A DNA stretch of 64,000 nucleotides. Source: Calothrix anomala FACHB-343. Lineage in GTDB: Bacteria; Cyanobacteriota; Cyanobacteriia; Cyanobacteriales; Nostocaceae. This document shows, piece after piece, positions 17,386-24,777 of the stretch (position 1 is the stretch's first letter; each line of letters begins with the position of its first letter). The position numbers and the translations under genes were made by a program. The DNA is taken from NCBI RefSeq assembly GCF_014696435.1, contig NZ_JACJQG010000030.1:1-64000 (forward strand), read 5' to 3'. Below the pieces are notes generated by a model, which did not search any database, was not told the origin of the DNA, and worked only from the letters and a program-made list of their open reading frames with translations.

Positions 17386-17871
17386 TTATTTTGCTAATTC
17401 ACTTTCGAGAGTTGCAATTAATTCGGGTGAATATGGCTTAACACTACTTTTAAACCGCGCGACAACTTCACCTTGCTTATTAACTACAAACTTTTCAAAA
17501 TTCCAAGCTACAGGCCCGGTTGGTTCAACTGCATTTGTGAGTCTGGCATAAAGTGGGTGTTCTTGCGCCCCTTTAGTTTGCACTTTATCGAATAGTTCAA
17601 AACTAACTCCATACTTACTAGTACAGAATTGAACAATTTCTTCGTTGCTACCTGGTTCTTGTGCGCCAAAATCATTGCAAGGAAAAGCCAGAATGCTTAA
17701 TCCCGCATCTTGATATTCTTGGTTCAACTTTTCTAACCCCTCATATTGAGGAGTATAACCACAGTAGGATGCGACATTCACAATTAAGAGTACTTTACCC
17801 TGATACTCGCTTAATTGCTTATTCTCACCATTGATGGTTGTAACTGTAATGTCAGAAATGTTAGCGCTCAT
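17386..17871 (-). CDS. Glutathione peroxidase-like thiol peroxidase
   Basis: 161 residues, the usual length of the Cys-type GPx family. The peroxidatic Cys is C37 in VNVASYCGYT, the Gln of the tetrad is Q71 (FGAQEPG), and Trp-Asn are W123-N124 in VAWNFEKF. C65 (FPCNDFG) is the position used as a second Cys in thioredoxin-dependent members. The enzyme reduces hydrogen peroxide and lipid hydroperoxides, in cyanobacteria usually with thioredoxin or NADPH-linked donors rather than glutathione. It has no signal peptide. The gene begins 26 bases after the upstream isocitrate-lyase-superfamily gene in the same direction, so the two are probably co-transcribed. Confidence 0.94.
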   Translation of the reverse strand: MSANISDITVTTINGENKQLSEYQGKVLLIVNVASYCGYTPQYEGLEKLNQEYQDAGLSILAFPCNDFGAQEPGSNEEIVQFCTSKYGVSFELFDKVQTKGAQEHPLYARLTNAVEPTGPVAWNFEKFVVNKQGEVVARFKSSVKPYSPELIATLESELAK

Positions 17872-17897
17872 GTTAAATTTTTGCTGGTGAATTATTA

Positions 17898-18791
17898 CTA
17901 AATTTTGTCAGAAATTGGCTGGTAATTTTCTGCCGCAAACTCCTTTTCAATTTGCAGATATTGCGGAACGCCAACCAGTGCTTGAAAATCTTGAAAGCTG
18001 ACTAATTCTGAAAAATTCGCTGTGTTTCCCTCGGCTTTAAGCTGCTCAAAGCAAGCAGTCATAATTTTTGTGACGGCTAATAAAGCAGTTAAGGGGAAAA
18101 AGACGATTTTGAAACCTAATTGCTGTAACTCAGCCGGAGACATCTGCGGAGTTTTACCACCTTCAACGATATTAGCGACTAGTGGCACGTTGGGAAAAGC
18201 GGTGGCGATCGCTTTTAATTCTTCAACAGATTGGGGCGCTTCCACAAATAGTATATCTGCACCAGCTGCAATATAAGCACGACCGCGAGCGATCGCTTCT
18301 TCTAAACCTAGTGGCGCGCGGGCATCAGTCCGGGCAATAATAACTAAATCGCTATCACCTCTAGCTTCTACAGCCGCGCGGATTTTACCTGCATGTTCTG
18401 CCAGGGAAACCACACGCTTACCTTCAAAATGACCGCACTTTTTCGGCCATTCCTGATCCTCTAACAGTACCCCAGCCAAACCCAACTGTACAGCATCCTT
18501 GATAGTCCGCATCACATTCAAGGCGTTACCATAGCCAGTATCTAAATCCGCAATCAACGGTACATCAATTGACTGAGCAATTCGCCCTACACTGTAGAGC
18601 ATTTCTGTAGCCGTGAGAAAACCGTAATCTGGTAAACCCAAGGTAGAAGCAGCAATACCGAAACCGCTAGTAGCTACTACTTCAAAACCTGACTTTTGGG
18701 CTAGTTTCGCACCCAAACAGTCATAAACCCCAGGAATCACAATAATTTCAGGACGCGCTAATAACTGACGCAGTTTTTGTCCAGCTGACAT
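17898..18791 (-). CDS. Isocitrate lyase/PEP mutase superfamily enzyme
   Basis: 297 residues, a complete TIM-barrel of the ICL/PEPM superfamily. Visible motifs are IPGVYDCLGAKLAQ (residues 19-32), IADLDTGYGN (metal-binding Asp), VLLEDQEWPKKCGHFEGK, where KKCGH is the catalytic Cys loop of isocitrate- and methylisocitrate-lyase-type enzymes, and VIIARTDAR. Members cleave C-C or C-P bonds of carboxylic acids (methylisocitrate lyase, oxaloacetate decarboxylase, carboxyphosphonoenolpyruvate mutase). The sequence alone does not choose between them. Length is that of the short bacterial group, not of true isocitrate lyase. It is probably the first gene of a two-gene operon with the thiol peroxidase. 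Confidence 0.9.
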   Translation of the reverse strand: MSAGQKLRQLLARPEIIVIPGVYDCLGAKLAQKSGFEVVATSGFGIAASTLGLPDYGFLTATEMLYSVGRIAQSIDVPLIADLDTGYGNALNVMRTIKDAVQLGLAGVLLEDQEWPKKCGHFEGKRVVSLAEHAGKIRAAVEARGDSDLVIIARTDARAPLGLEEAIARGRAYIAAGADILFVEAPQSVEELKAIATAFPNVPLVANIVEGGKTPQMSPAELQQLGFKIVFFPLTALLAVTKIMTACFEQLKAEGNTANFSELVSFQDFQALVGVPQYLQIEKEFAAENYQPISDKI

Positions 18792-18844
18792 AGAGTAATT
18801 TTTAAATCGAGAATTCCCCTATTTGAGAATACAGCCTTATACCA

Positions 18845-18876
18845 ATTCAAAATTCAAAATTCAAAATTCAAAATTA
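18845..18876. repeat. AATTCAA-type tandem heptamers
   Basis: Four to five 7-base AATTCAA-phase units, the same unit as at 1206 and 40600, in the leader of the isocitrate-lyase-superfamily gene. Confidence 0.8.
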
Positions 18877-18916
18877 AGAATCCAGACAGGATCGGGCTTT
18901 GGTTATGTATAAACTA

Positions 18917-19198
18917 TTACGCTTTTAAATCGCGCGTGTCAGTTGTCAGCTGCTCAATACCAACAATTTCTGGATTGTTTTGAATTTCTTGGTGGGTGTG
19001 AAATGTGAAATGTCGCTGCTGTGAGACTTGTCGCCATTCTTGTTGCAATGCTGTGTGGGGATAACTACCACTGTTCAGCATGTCCAAGATTCCCGGCCAA
19101 ACTAGTTTAATACTATGGACATCACCAACAAACACTTTAAACCGACCAATGTTAGCGATCGCATAAATTCCACTAGCCATAAGCATAAGAAAATCCAT
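18917..19198 (-). CDS. Small protein of unknown function
   Basis: About 93 residues from the ATG at 19198, chosen because a GGAG ribosome site lies 5-6 bases upstream. The longer GTG frame adds 15 residues without such a site. The start is hydrophobic (MDFLMLMASGIYAIANIG). Then come FKVFVGDVHSIKLVWPGI, DMLNSGSYPHTALQQEW and a His-rich HFTFHTHQEI segment. No known domain is recognised. The compositional pattern and the ribosome site support a real gene. It lies downstream of the 665-residue coiled-coil membrane protein in the same direction (94-base gap). Confidence 0.6.
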   Translation of the reverse strand: MDFLMLMASGIYAIANIGRFKVFVGDVHSIKLVWPGILDMLNSGSYPHTALQQEWRQVSQQRHFTFHTHQEIQNNPEIVGIEQLTTDTRDLKA

Positions 19199-19292
19199 TA
19201 GTCTCCGATAAAAAATCCTCAGGACAAGCACAAACAAAGACACAGGGCAATCAATGCCCCATGCCCACTTGCCCCATGCCCTATAATCAAAT

Positions 19293-21290
19293 CTACCCTT
19301 CTAGCGATCGCTTATATACTGGTCTGCCTTGGGAATCGTAGATAGCTAAAGACATATTCGCATTGTCACTAATTACACCTAAAGCTTGCTGTAAAACTTC
19401 CAAGTGTCTATTGCCATTGGCAATCATCCCCGGATTTCCTGAATTTGCTGGTATATTACTTTGCCTTGCTTGGTCATATTCACGGGTTAATTGGACATTA
19501 ATTTCTTGATTACTGATAGTAAAAGTACATATCCGTAGCCCCTGAGTACAAACTTTATTGAGATCTGTACGAGTTTTTTGCAAATTATTCGCGATTTCTA
19601 GTTTTGCTTGTGCTTGCTTGAGGGTTGTAGAATAAGGTTCAATTAAAGATTGCGCTTGACGATATTGAAAGCTATCCTCATTTATTTGTTTAGCAGACTG
19701 TAAAGCTAGTTCCCATTGAGCAACTGCCCCTTGCCATTGTTGCTTCTGCTCAAACTCTTTAGCTTGCTTGGCGGCGTTAATAGCTTGTTGATAGGTTTTT
19801 GCGGCTAGTTGTTCTTTAGTGGCGCGATTGCGTGCTGTTGCTAATTTTGGTTTATATTCTTTTAACAGTTCTTGTGCTTGTTGATATTCTGAGCTACTAG
19901 GCGGAATGATAATCAAAGCATTAACTGCTACTTGCCAAGTAGACTGAACTTTGATTAAATCCCTTAAGGATTTAATTGTGGTTTCTTGTTGGGTGGCGGC
20001 ATTCGCTACAGCTTTTGCTGCGGTCAGTTTTTTGAGCCATTTCTCAGCTACGAGTAATTGCTGATTAATACTGTTTAATCCAGCACGATAACTCATCAAT
20101 TTTACTTGAGCTAAATTGTACAATTCGCTACTATTAGATATGGCTTCTAATGGAGCGATCGCTCTTCGCCATAGTTTTTGTCTCGCCTGTAATTCTTCTA
20201 AGTTAGTAGTAGGCGTTTGGGTTTTCTTGATAGCCAAAGTTCCTGCTTGTAAAGCTTTGACTACCCCATCGATTTTTTCGCTCGAACTAGTTAAATTAGC
20301 TTGTAGTTCCTCAATTTTGCCCTTATTCAGCGACCAGCCAGGAATCTGTGCTAGTTCAGTCTTGGAAGCTTCGATTTGTTGTTGTACTGCGACTAATTGC
20401 TGCTCAGATTTCGCCTGACGCATCAAGCGTTTAGATTCAGTTGTTAATTGTTCCGCATTTTGTATTGCTGGACAATTTGAAAGAATACAAGGATTGGCGA
20501 GAAAGTAAATTCCGCTACCTAAAACCAAAGTTCCTACACCAGCTACAGCCAACAATATTAACTTGATGGGTTTTTTGGACTTAGAAGTTAATAAATTTGG
20601 TGAGTCTGCGAAGGGATCGAAGGGTGCTTCTTCCTCAATGTCATCGCTAAAAGAACCATTGGAGATAGTAGAAGCAAAGGCTGCATCGGATTCGTGGTTG
20701 AAATCGCTGAATGTTGGTGTGGAATCAGGGGGAGTGACTGACTCGTCAAATTCATCAGCAAATGAACGGCCAAATACAGGTGGTGTAAAAGGTAAGTCAG
20801 TCTCATCACTGAATGCAGTTTTGGCATTAGTTGGCGTGAAGTCGGAATTCACTGCATCGCTTCTGTTCTCCGGTATAGGATCGGATAAAGAAGGGAAGAT
20901 TAACTCATTACCAAAGGCATTATCCGTAGATTCTTGCGCAACACTTGCCTGTTGCAGATTATAGGCATTTATCTCATCAATTTCTACCCTCTGATTAATA
21001 TAGAGGGAACGTTTGGTATAAGGACGTTTTTCACCCAATACTCGCAGAAAGCATTGTATAGGTTCATGCCGATGACTTAGTAGTGACTGGATGGCATCCT
21101 CAAGTACTTGAAAGACTGTGTGAGTGTCAACTGTCAAGCCTGTTGGATGTTGAATGAGAATCATTAATTCATCATTATTGACAGCACACTTCACTTGGAA
21201 GGCTCCACCAAACGGGACTTCGGCCAGAAATAGTTCCTGCAAAGTTTTGGTTAGTAGCTGTAGGTCATCTTGCTGAACTGCTACTTTCAT
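19293..21290 (-). CDS. Membrane-anchored coiled-coil protein of unknown function
   Basis: About 665 residues from the ATG at 21290 (MKVAVQQDDL). The longer frame starts at a GTG (21368) with no supporting site. Residues 1-105 form a compact domain (LQELFLAEVPFGGAFQVKCAV, VFQVLEDAIQSLL, IQCFLRVLGE). An acidic low-complexity linker with repeated FSDE/SFADE-like pieces runs from about 110 to 240. One membrane helix follows (KLILLAVAGVGTLVLGSGIYFL, about 243-264), then CILSNCPAIQ. The rest (270-600) is Gln/Ala/Lys-rich helix repeats (KEFEQKQQWQGAVAQWELAL), probably a coiled coil outside the cytoplasm. It ends in a small domain (ICTFTISNQEINVQL, then MSLAIYDSQGRPVYKRSLE). I know of no function. 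Confidence 0.75.
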   Translation of the reverse strand: MKVAVQQDDLQLLTKTLQELFLAEVPFGGAFQVKCAVNNDELMILIQHPTGLTVDTHTVFQVLEDAIQSLLSHRHEPIQCFLRVLGEKRPYTKRSLYINQRVEIDEINAYNLQQASVAQESTDNAFGNELIFPSLSDPIPENRSDAVNSDFTPTNAKTAFSDETDLPFTPPVFGRSFADEFDESVTPPDSTPTFSDFNHESDAAFASTISNGSFSDDIEEEAPFDPFADSPNLLTSKSKKPIKLILLAVAGVGTLVLGSGIYFLANPCILSNCPAIQNAEQLTTESKRLMRQAKSEQQLVAVQQQIEASKTELAQIPGWSLNKGKIEELQANLTSSSEKIDGVVKALQAGTLAIKKTQTPTTNLEELQARQKLWRRAIAPLEAISNSSELYNLAQVKLMSYRAGLNSINQQLLVAEKWLKKLTAAKAVANAATQQETTIKSLRDLIKVQSTWQVAVNALIIIPPSSSEYQQAQELLKEYKPKLATARNRATKEQLAAKTYQQAINAAKQAKEFEQKQQWQGAVAQWELALQSAKQINEDSFQYRQAQSLIEPYSTTLKQAQAKLEIANNLQKTRTDLNKVCTQGLRICTFTISNQEINVQLTREYDQARQSNIPANSGNPGMIANGNRHLEVLQQALGVISDNANMSLAIYDSQGRPVYKRSLEG

Positions 21291-21922
21291 AGAGGTTTCT
21301 TCTATATAGTGTTTCTTATCTTCGAGAGAGGGAAAGTTAGGACTTTCGTTTTTGGAATGCAGATGCACAGTTTAAGCAACCAGAGCCAGAGAATCAGATT
21401 GACCAACTTTCTAACACAAATTCTGAGTTTTCACCAAAAATATATAGAACAGGAATTACCTGTCTCTACCTAGTTGTCCCCCAATTCAAGTACTATTTGA
21501 CAATCTTACGGAAATGAGAAATTACTCCTAAAAAATGGGCATAATAAAATCTTTGGTTATTTTCCCTCAGTTCCCAAGGCAGATAAAATGCATCGCTGCT
21601 ACTGAGCTTGAGTTGAGCATTTACAGTACACTAAGAATTGTCAAAAGCTAAATATACCTGACGATCGCGGTTGCTGATGAATATGATGATTCACTGACAA
21701 CCTGGGAAATTTACTGAGGAGATTAATTACCTATTGGGGAACTACTACTAATTTTTGACGGGGAAAGTTTAATTTACCTTATTGACTGAATTAGATAAAA
21801 TTGATTGATGAAATTAAATTTTTATAGGTATGCATAGCTAAGTTTGTCATCAAGTTGCTGTGAAAGATTAACAGCAATAGTTACAGAAATACTCTGCAAA
21901 TGTCGCTACCAGGTGCGTGTTC
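21291..21922. other. Intergenic region between divergent genes
   Basis: No gene, repeat array or clear hairpin seen. It is AT-rich and must hold the promoters of the divergent coiled-coil membrane protein and the SucC-like gene. Confidence 0.5.
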
Positions 21923-23149
21923 ATGGATTTATTAGAATACCAAGTTAAAGAATGGTTTGGGAAAATCGGCATTCCTGTATTGCCATCTCAAAGAATCGAT
22001 CATCCCACCGATCTCAAGCGGTTAAAAATTCGTTATCCTGTAGTGTTAAAATCGCAAGTCCATGCAGCTGAACGGGCGAAAGCAGGTGGAGTCAGGATTG
22101 TAGAAACAACCATCGATGCGATCGCAGCTGCGCAAACAATCTTCAATTTGCCAATTTGGGGCGAGTTACCAGAGGTGGTATTGGCAGAGTCAAAATATGA
22201 TGCCAAGCAAGAATTATATTTAGCAGTAGTTTTAGATACTGCGGTCTGTCGCCCAGTGCTTTTAGGCTGCAAGGAAGCTGATATTGATTGGGAATCAGCC
22301 GGGGAAAAAATGGAATATGTGGTGGTAGAACAGGAGTTTTCGCCCTTTTATGCCCGCAGACTAGCTTTAAAGTTGGGTTTAGAAGGTACCTTGATGCAGT
22401 CGATTAGCGATGCGATCGAAAAAATGTATCAGTTATTCATCCAGAAAGATTTAGACTTAGTCGAAATTAATCCTCTAGGGGTGAGTGCTTCCGGCCAAGT
22501 TATGGCTTTGAATGGTAAAGTCAGAGTTAATGAACGAGCGATTGGGCGACATCCAGAAATTTCCCAAATGGCAGCAAAAATTGTCAAATCTCACGGTAAT
22601 AGCGAGAATAACGGGCATGGGGGTAAATGGGATAGTGGAGAAACACACGGTAAAATCGGCATTCTCGGTAATGGTACGGGTTCGGTATTGGCAACTTTAG
22701 ATTTAGTTGTCAATTCTGGGGGTAAGCCGGGATTGTGCTTAAATTTACGTCATGCTTTTTTAAGCGATACAGCCGAGACGACATTTTGCGATCGCTTAGA
22801 TACCAGTTTAAAAATCTTGACTGCTGATAAAAGCATACAAGTAATTTTGATCAATCTCTTAGGTAGCAGTTCCCAAGATACAGAATTGGCTGAGGTGATT
22901 GGCAAATTTATTCAACAAGATAAAACGGAAATTAAACCCCAAGCTGTCCGTTCTAATGGGCAAAGAAGCCGTCGTGATAGTGGTTCTCCCCGATTAGTAG
23001 TCCGGCTGGCTGGTTCAGAATTTGACACAGCTAGAAAATATTTAGCTAGCTTGAAAACCCAAAGTGATAGCCCGATCGTAGTCGAAAATCTAGACGAAGC
23101 AGTAGCAGAATCAGTACGTTTGGCTAAGTCAACTGTATCTAAACGGTAG
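21923..23149 (+). CDS. Succinyl-CoA ligase beta-subunit-like ATP-grasp protein, probably diverged
   Basis: About 408 residues from the ATG at 21923, with AGGTG 7 bases upstream. The fold matches SucC: MDLLEYQVKEWFGKIGIPVL start, LKSQVHAAERAKAGGVRIV, DLVEINPLGVS and a C-terminal CoA-ligase domain (GKIGILGNGTGSVLATLDLV). By eye against E. coli SucC, several conserved loops have changed. The HAGGRGKAGG nucleotide loop reads HAAERAKAGG, the DVGGGA loop reads NLRHAF, and NIFGGI reads NLLGSS. EINPL is kept. A Gly/His-rich insert (about residues 228-242) and a basic RSNGQRSRRDS insert (about 343-353) are not in the usual family. With the following SucD-like gene it looks like a paralogous pair whose reaction is uncertain. 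Confidence 0.85.
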   Translation: MDLLEYQVKEWFGKIGIPVLPSQRIDHPTDLKRLKIRYPVVLKSQVHAAERAKAGGVRIVETTIDAIAAAQTIFNLPIWGELPEVVLAESKYDAKQELYLAVVLDTAVCRPVLLGCKEADIDWESAGEKMEYVVVEQEFSPFYARRLALKLGLEGTLMQSISDAIEKMYQLFIQKDLDLVEINPLGVSASGQVMALNGKVRVNERAIGRHPEISQMAAKIVKSHGNSENNGHGGKWDSGETHGKIGILGNGTGSVLATLDLVVNSGGKPGLCLNLRHAFLSDTAETTFCDRLDTSLKILTADKSIQVILINLLGSSSQDTELAEVIGKFIQQDKTEIKPQAVRSNGQRSRRDSGSPRLVVRLAGSEFDTARKYLASLKTQSDSPIVVENLDEAVAESVRLAKSTVSKR

Positions 23150-23219
23150 AGTCGGCGAATCAAAATAGCTGCAATCCAGACATACACTAGATGTTGAATG
23201 AGTATTGTAATTAACAACT

Positions 23220-23388
23220 AATACCAATTTGAAGAATGATCGCTACAAATGTAGGTTGGGTTGAGGAACGTAGACGCGGAGCGGCTTCCCGAAGGGTAAC
23301 CCAACACCCCAACGCCTTGTATATGTTGGGTTTCACTCCGTTTAACCCAACCTACGCATCTGTCGCATTCTTTTTTAAAATTGGTATA
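23220..23388. repeat. MITE-like element with TATACCAATTT ends
   Basis: About 169 bases between the SucC- and SucD-like genes. The outer ends (ATACCAATTT on the left, the complement of TATACCAATTTTA on the right) continue into AGAATG and CGxxACA blocks. They then enter a central hairpin with TGTAGGTTGGGTT arms (23250-23358). The imperfect terminal inverted repeat is about 45 bases. No transposase is inside. Elements with the same ends are at 31161 and 34843. Confidence 0.85.
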
Positions 23389-23728
23389 ACTTGTGTTGAC
23401 GATCCCAATTCATTGGAACTTTGGGAAAAGTAACAATAAGTGAATGTGTTATGCAATACTTGTTTAACATTTTTGTAGCATAACCTAGAATTAATCAGTT
23501 TTTTTCCACAATATTTGTAAAATATAGTCAAAATTATCTGTTGTAAACTCGTGTAATCTAAAACACATATTTATTGTGCGATCGCTTTATCTATCATTGG
23601 TTATTGCTATTTTCACAACTAATGACTGTCTTAACCCAAGATTGTGCAAATTAGACGATCGTTAACTCATGTATTGATATCTTCCCCGTACTTATAGCGC
23701 TGGGATGGCAAAATTACCGTAATTTTTT
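23389..23728. other. AT-rich leader of the SucD-like gene
   Basis: No gene is seen. With the upstream MITE it separates the SucC-like and SucD-like genes by 579 bases, so they probably do not form a tight operon. A promoter for the SucD-like gene is likely here but cannot be placed. Confidence 0.4.
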
Positions 23729-24610
23729 ATGAATTTAACCCTAGACAGTAAAGTCATCATCCAAGGTTTCAGTGAATTTATCACAGCAACTCATGTGACG
23801 CAAATGAAAGCTTATGGTACTAATTTAGTTGCTGGTGTAAATCCTGGATTTGGTGGAAAACAATTGTACGATCTGCCAGTCTTCGATTTAGTGGAGGAAG
23901 TTGTCAAACAGTTTGGGCCTATTGACACAACTATTATATGTGTTAATCCTTACCAAGTTCTAGATGCAGCCTTAGAAGCGATCGCCTCGAATATTCGCCA
24001 GATTATCATCATCTCGGCTGGCGTGCCACCTTTAGATATGGTGCAATTACTCCGCAAAGCCGAAGCTTGTGAAACTTTGGTAGTCGGCCCTAACAGTCCG
24101 GGGATCATCGTTCCGGGGAAAATTATTCTCGGTACTCACCCCAGTGAATTTTATACCCCTGGCAATGTGGGAATTGTCAGCCGTAGCAGTACTCTCACCT
24201 ACGAAGTTGCTTGGGAATTAACCAAAGCCGGTTTAGGGCAATCGATTAGCGTCAGTATTGGCAGCGATACCATAGTTGGCTCATCATTTCTGCAATGGCT
24301 GCAAATTCTCGATGAGGATGAAAGCACACAAGCAATTGTTTTAGTCGGGCAACCAGGCGGCGGTAGTGAAGAAGCCGCAGCCCGCTACATTGCCGAAGCC
24401 ATTGATAAACCAGTAATTGCCTATATTGCCGGGAAACACGCCCCCCCAGGCAAACATTGGCGGCAAACTGGCACTTTAGCCACCATTATCGGCCGCGATC
24501 CCAACTTTGGCACAGCACAACATAAATTATTGGCTTTCCAAGAAGCACATGTACCCGTAGCCGAACGCCCTTCCCAAATTCCCGAATTGGTGAGGAAAGC
24601 GATTAAGTGA
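23729..24610 (+). CDS. Succinyl-CoA ligase alpha-subunit-like protein lacking the phosphohistidine
   Basis: 293 residues, the normal SucD length, collinear with E. coli SucD without gaps over most of its length. The CoA-binding part (GVNPGFGGKQLYDLPVFD), VGPNSPGIIVPGKI and GIVSRSSTLTYEVAWELTKAG are recognisable. The active-site His of SucD, in a KGKRMGHAG context in E. coli (His246), aligns with Gln246 here (PGKHWRQTG). The Glu that steadies the phosphohistidine (GEIGG, Glu208) aligns with Gln208 (GQPGG). Without the His the usual phosphoryl relay from ATP or GTP to succinate cannot run. The protein may bind CoA or an acyl-CoA for another purpose, or act on a different substrate. It pairs with the diverged SucC-like protein upstream. 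Confidence 0.85.
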   Translation: MNLTLDSKVIIQGFSEFITATHVTQMKAYGTNLVAGVNPGFGGKQLYDLPVFDLVEEVVKQFGPIDTTIICVNPYQVLDAALEAIASNIRQIIIISAGVPPLDMVQLLRKAEACETLVVGPNSPGIIVPGKIILGTHPSEFYTPGNVGIVSRSSTLTYEVAWELTKAGLGQSISVSIGSDTIVGSSFLQWLQILDEDESTQAIVLVGQPGGGSEEAAARYIAEAIDKPVIAYIAGKHAPPGKHWRQTGTLATIIGRDPNFGTAQHKLLAFQEAHVPVAERPSQIPELVRKAIK

Positions 24611-24629
24611 TGGGCATGGGGCATTGGGC

Positions 24630-24750
24630 ATGGAGGACAAGGGGGACAAGGGGGACAAGGGGGACAAGGAGGACAAATGACCATTGACCATTGACCATTG
24701 ACCATTGACCATTGACCATTGACCATTGACAATTGACCATTGACCATTGG
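24630..24750. repeat. Tandem repeats between sucD-like and rel genes
   Basis: Positions about 24633-24672 are 9-base GGGGGACAA-type units, the same unit as at 1-55. Positions about 24675-24748 are about ten TTGACCA-phase heptamers. They fill most of the gap between two convergent genes. Confidence 0.88.
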
Positions 24751-24777
24751 CACAAAGGGCGGGATAAAACCCCGCCC

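Noticed and set aside
23236-23433. 65-codon frame
   Set aside because: It reads through the MITE-like element hairpin.
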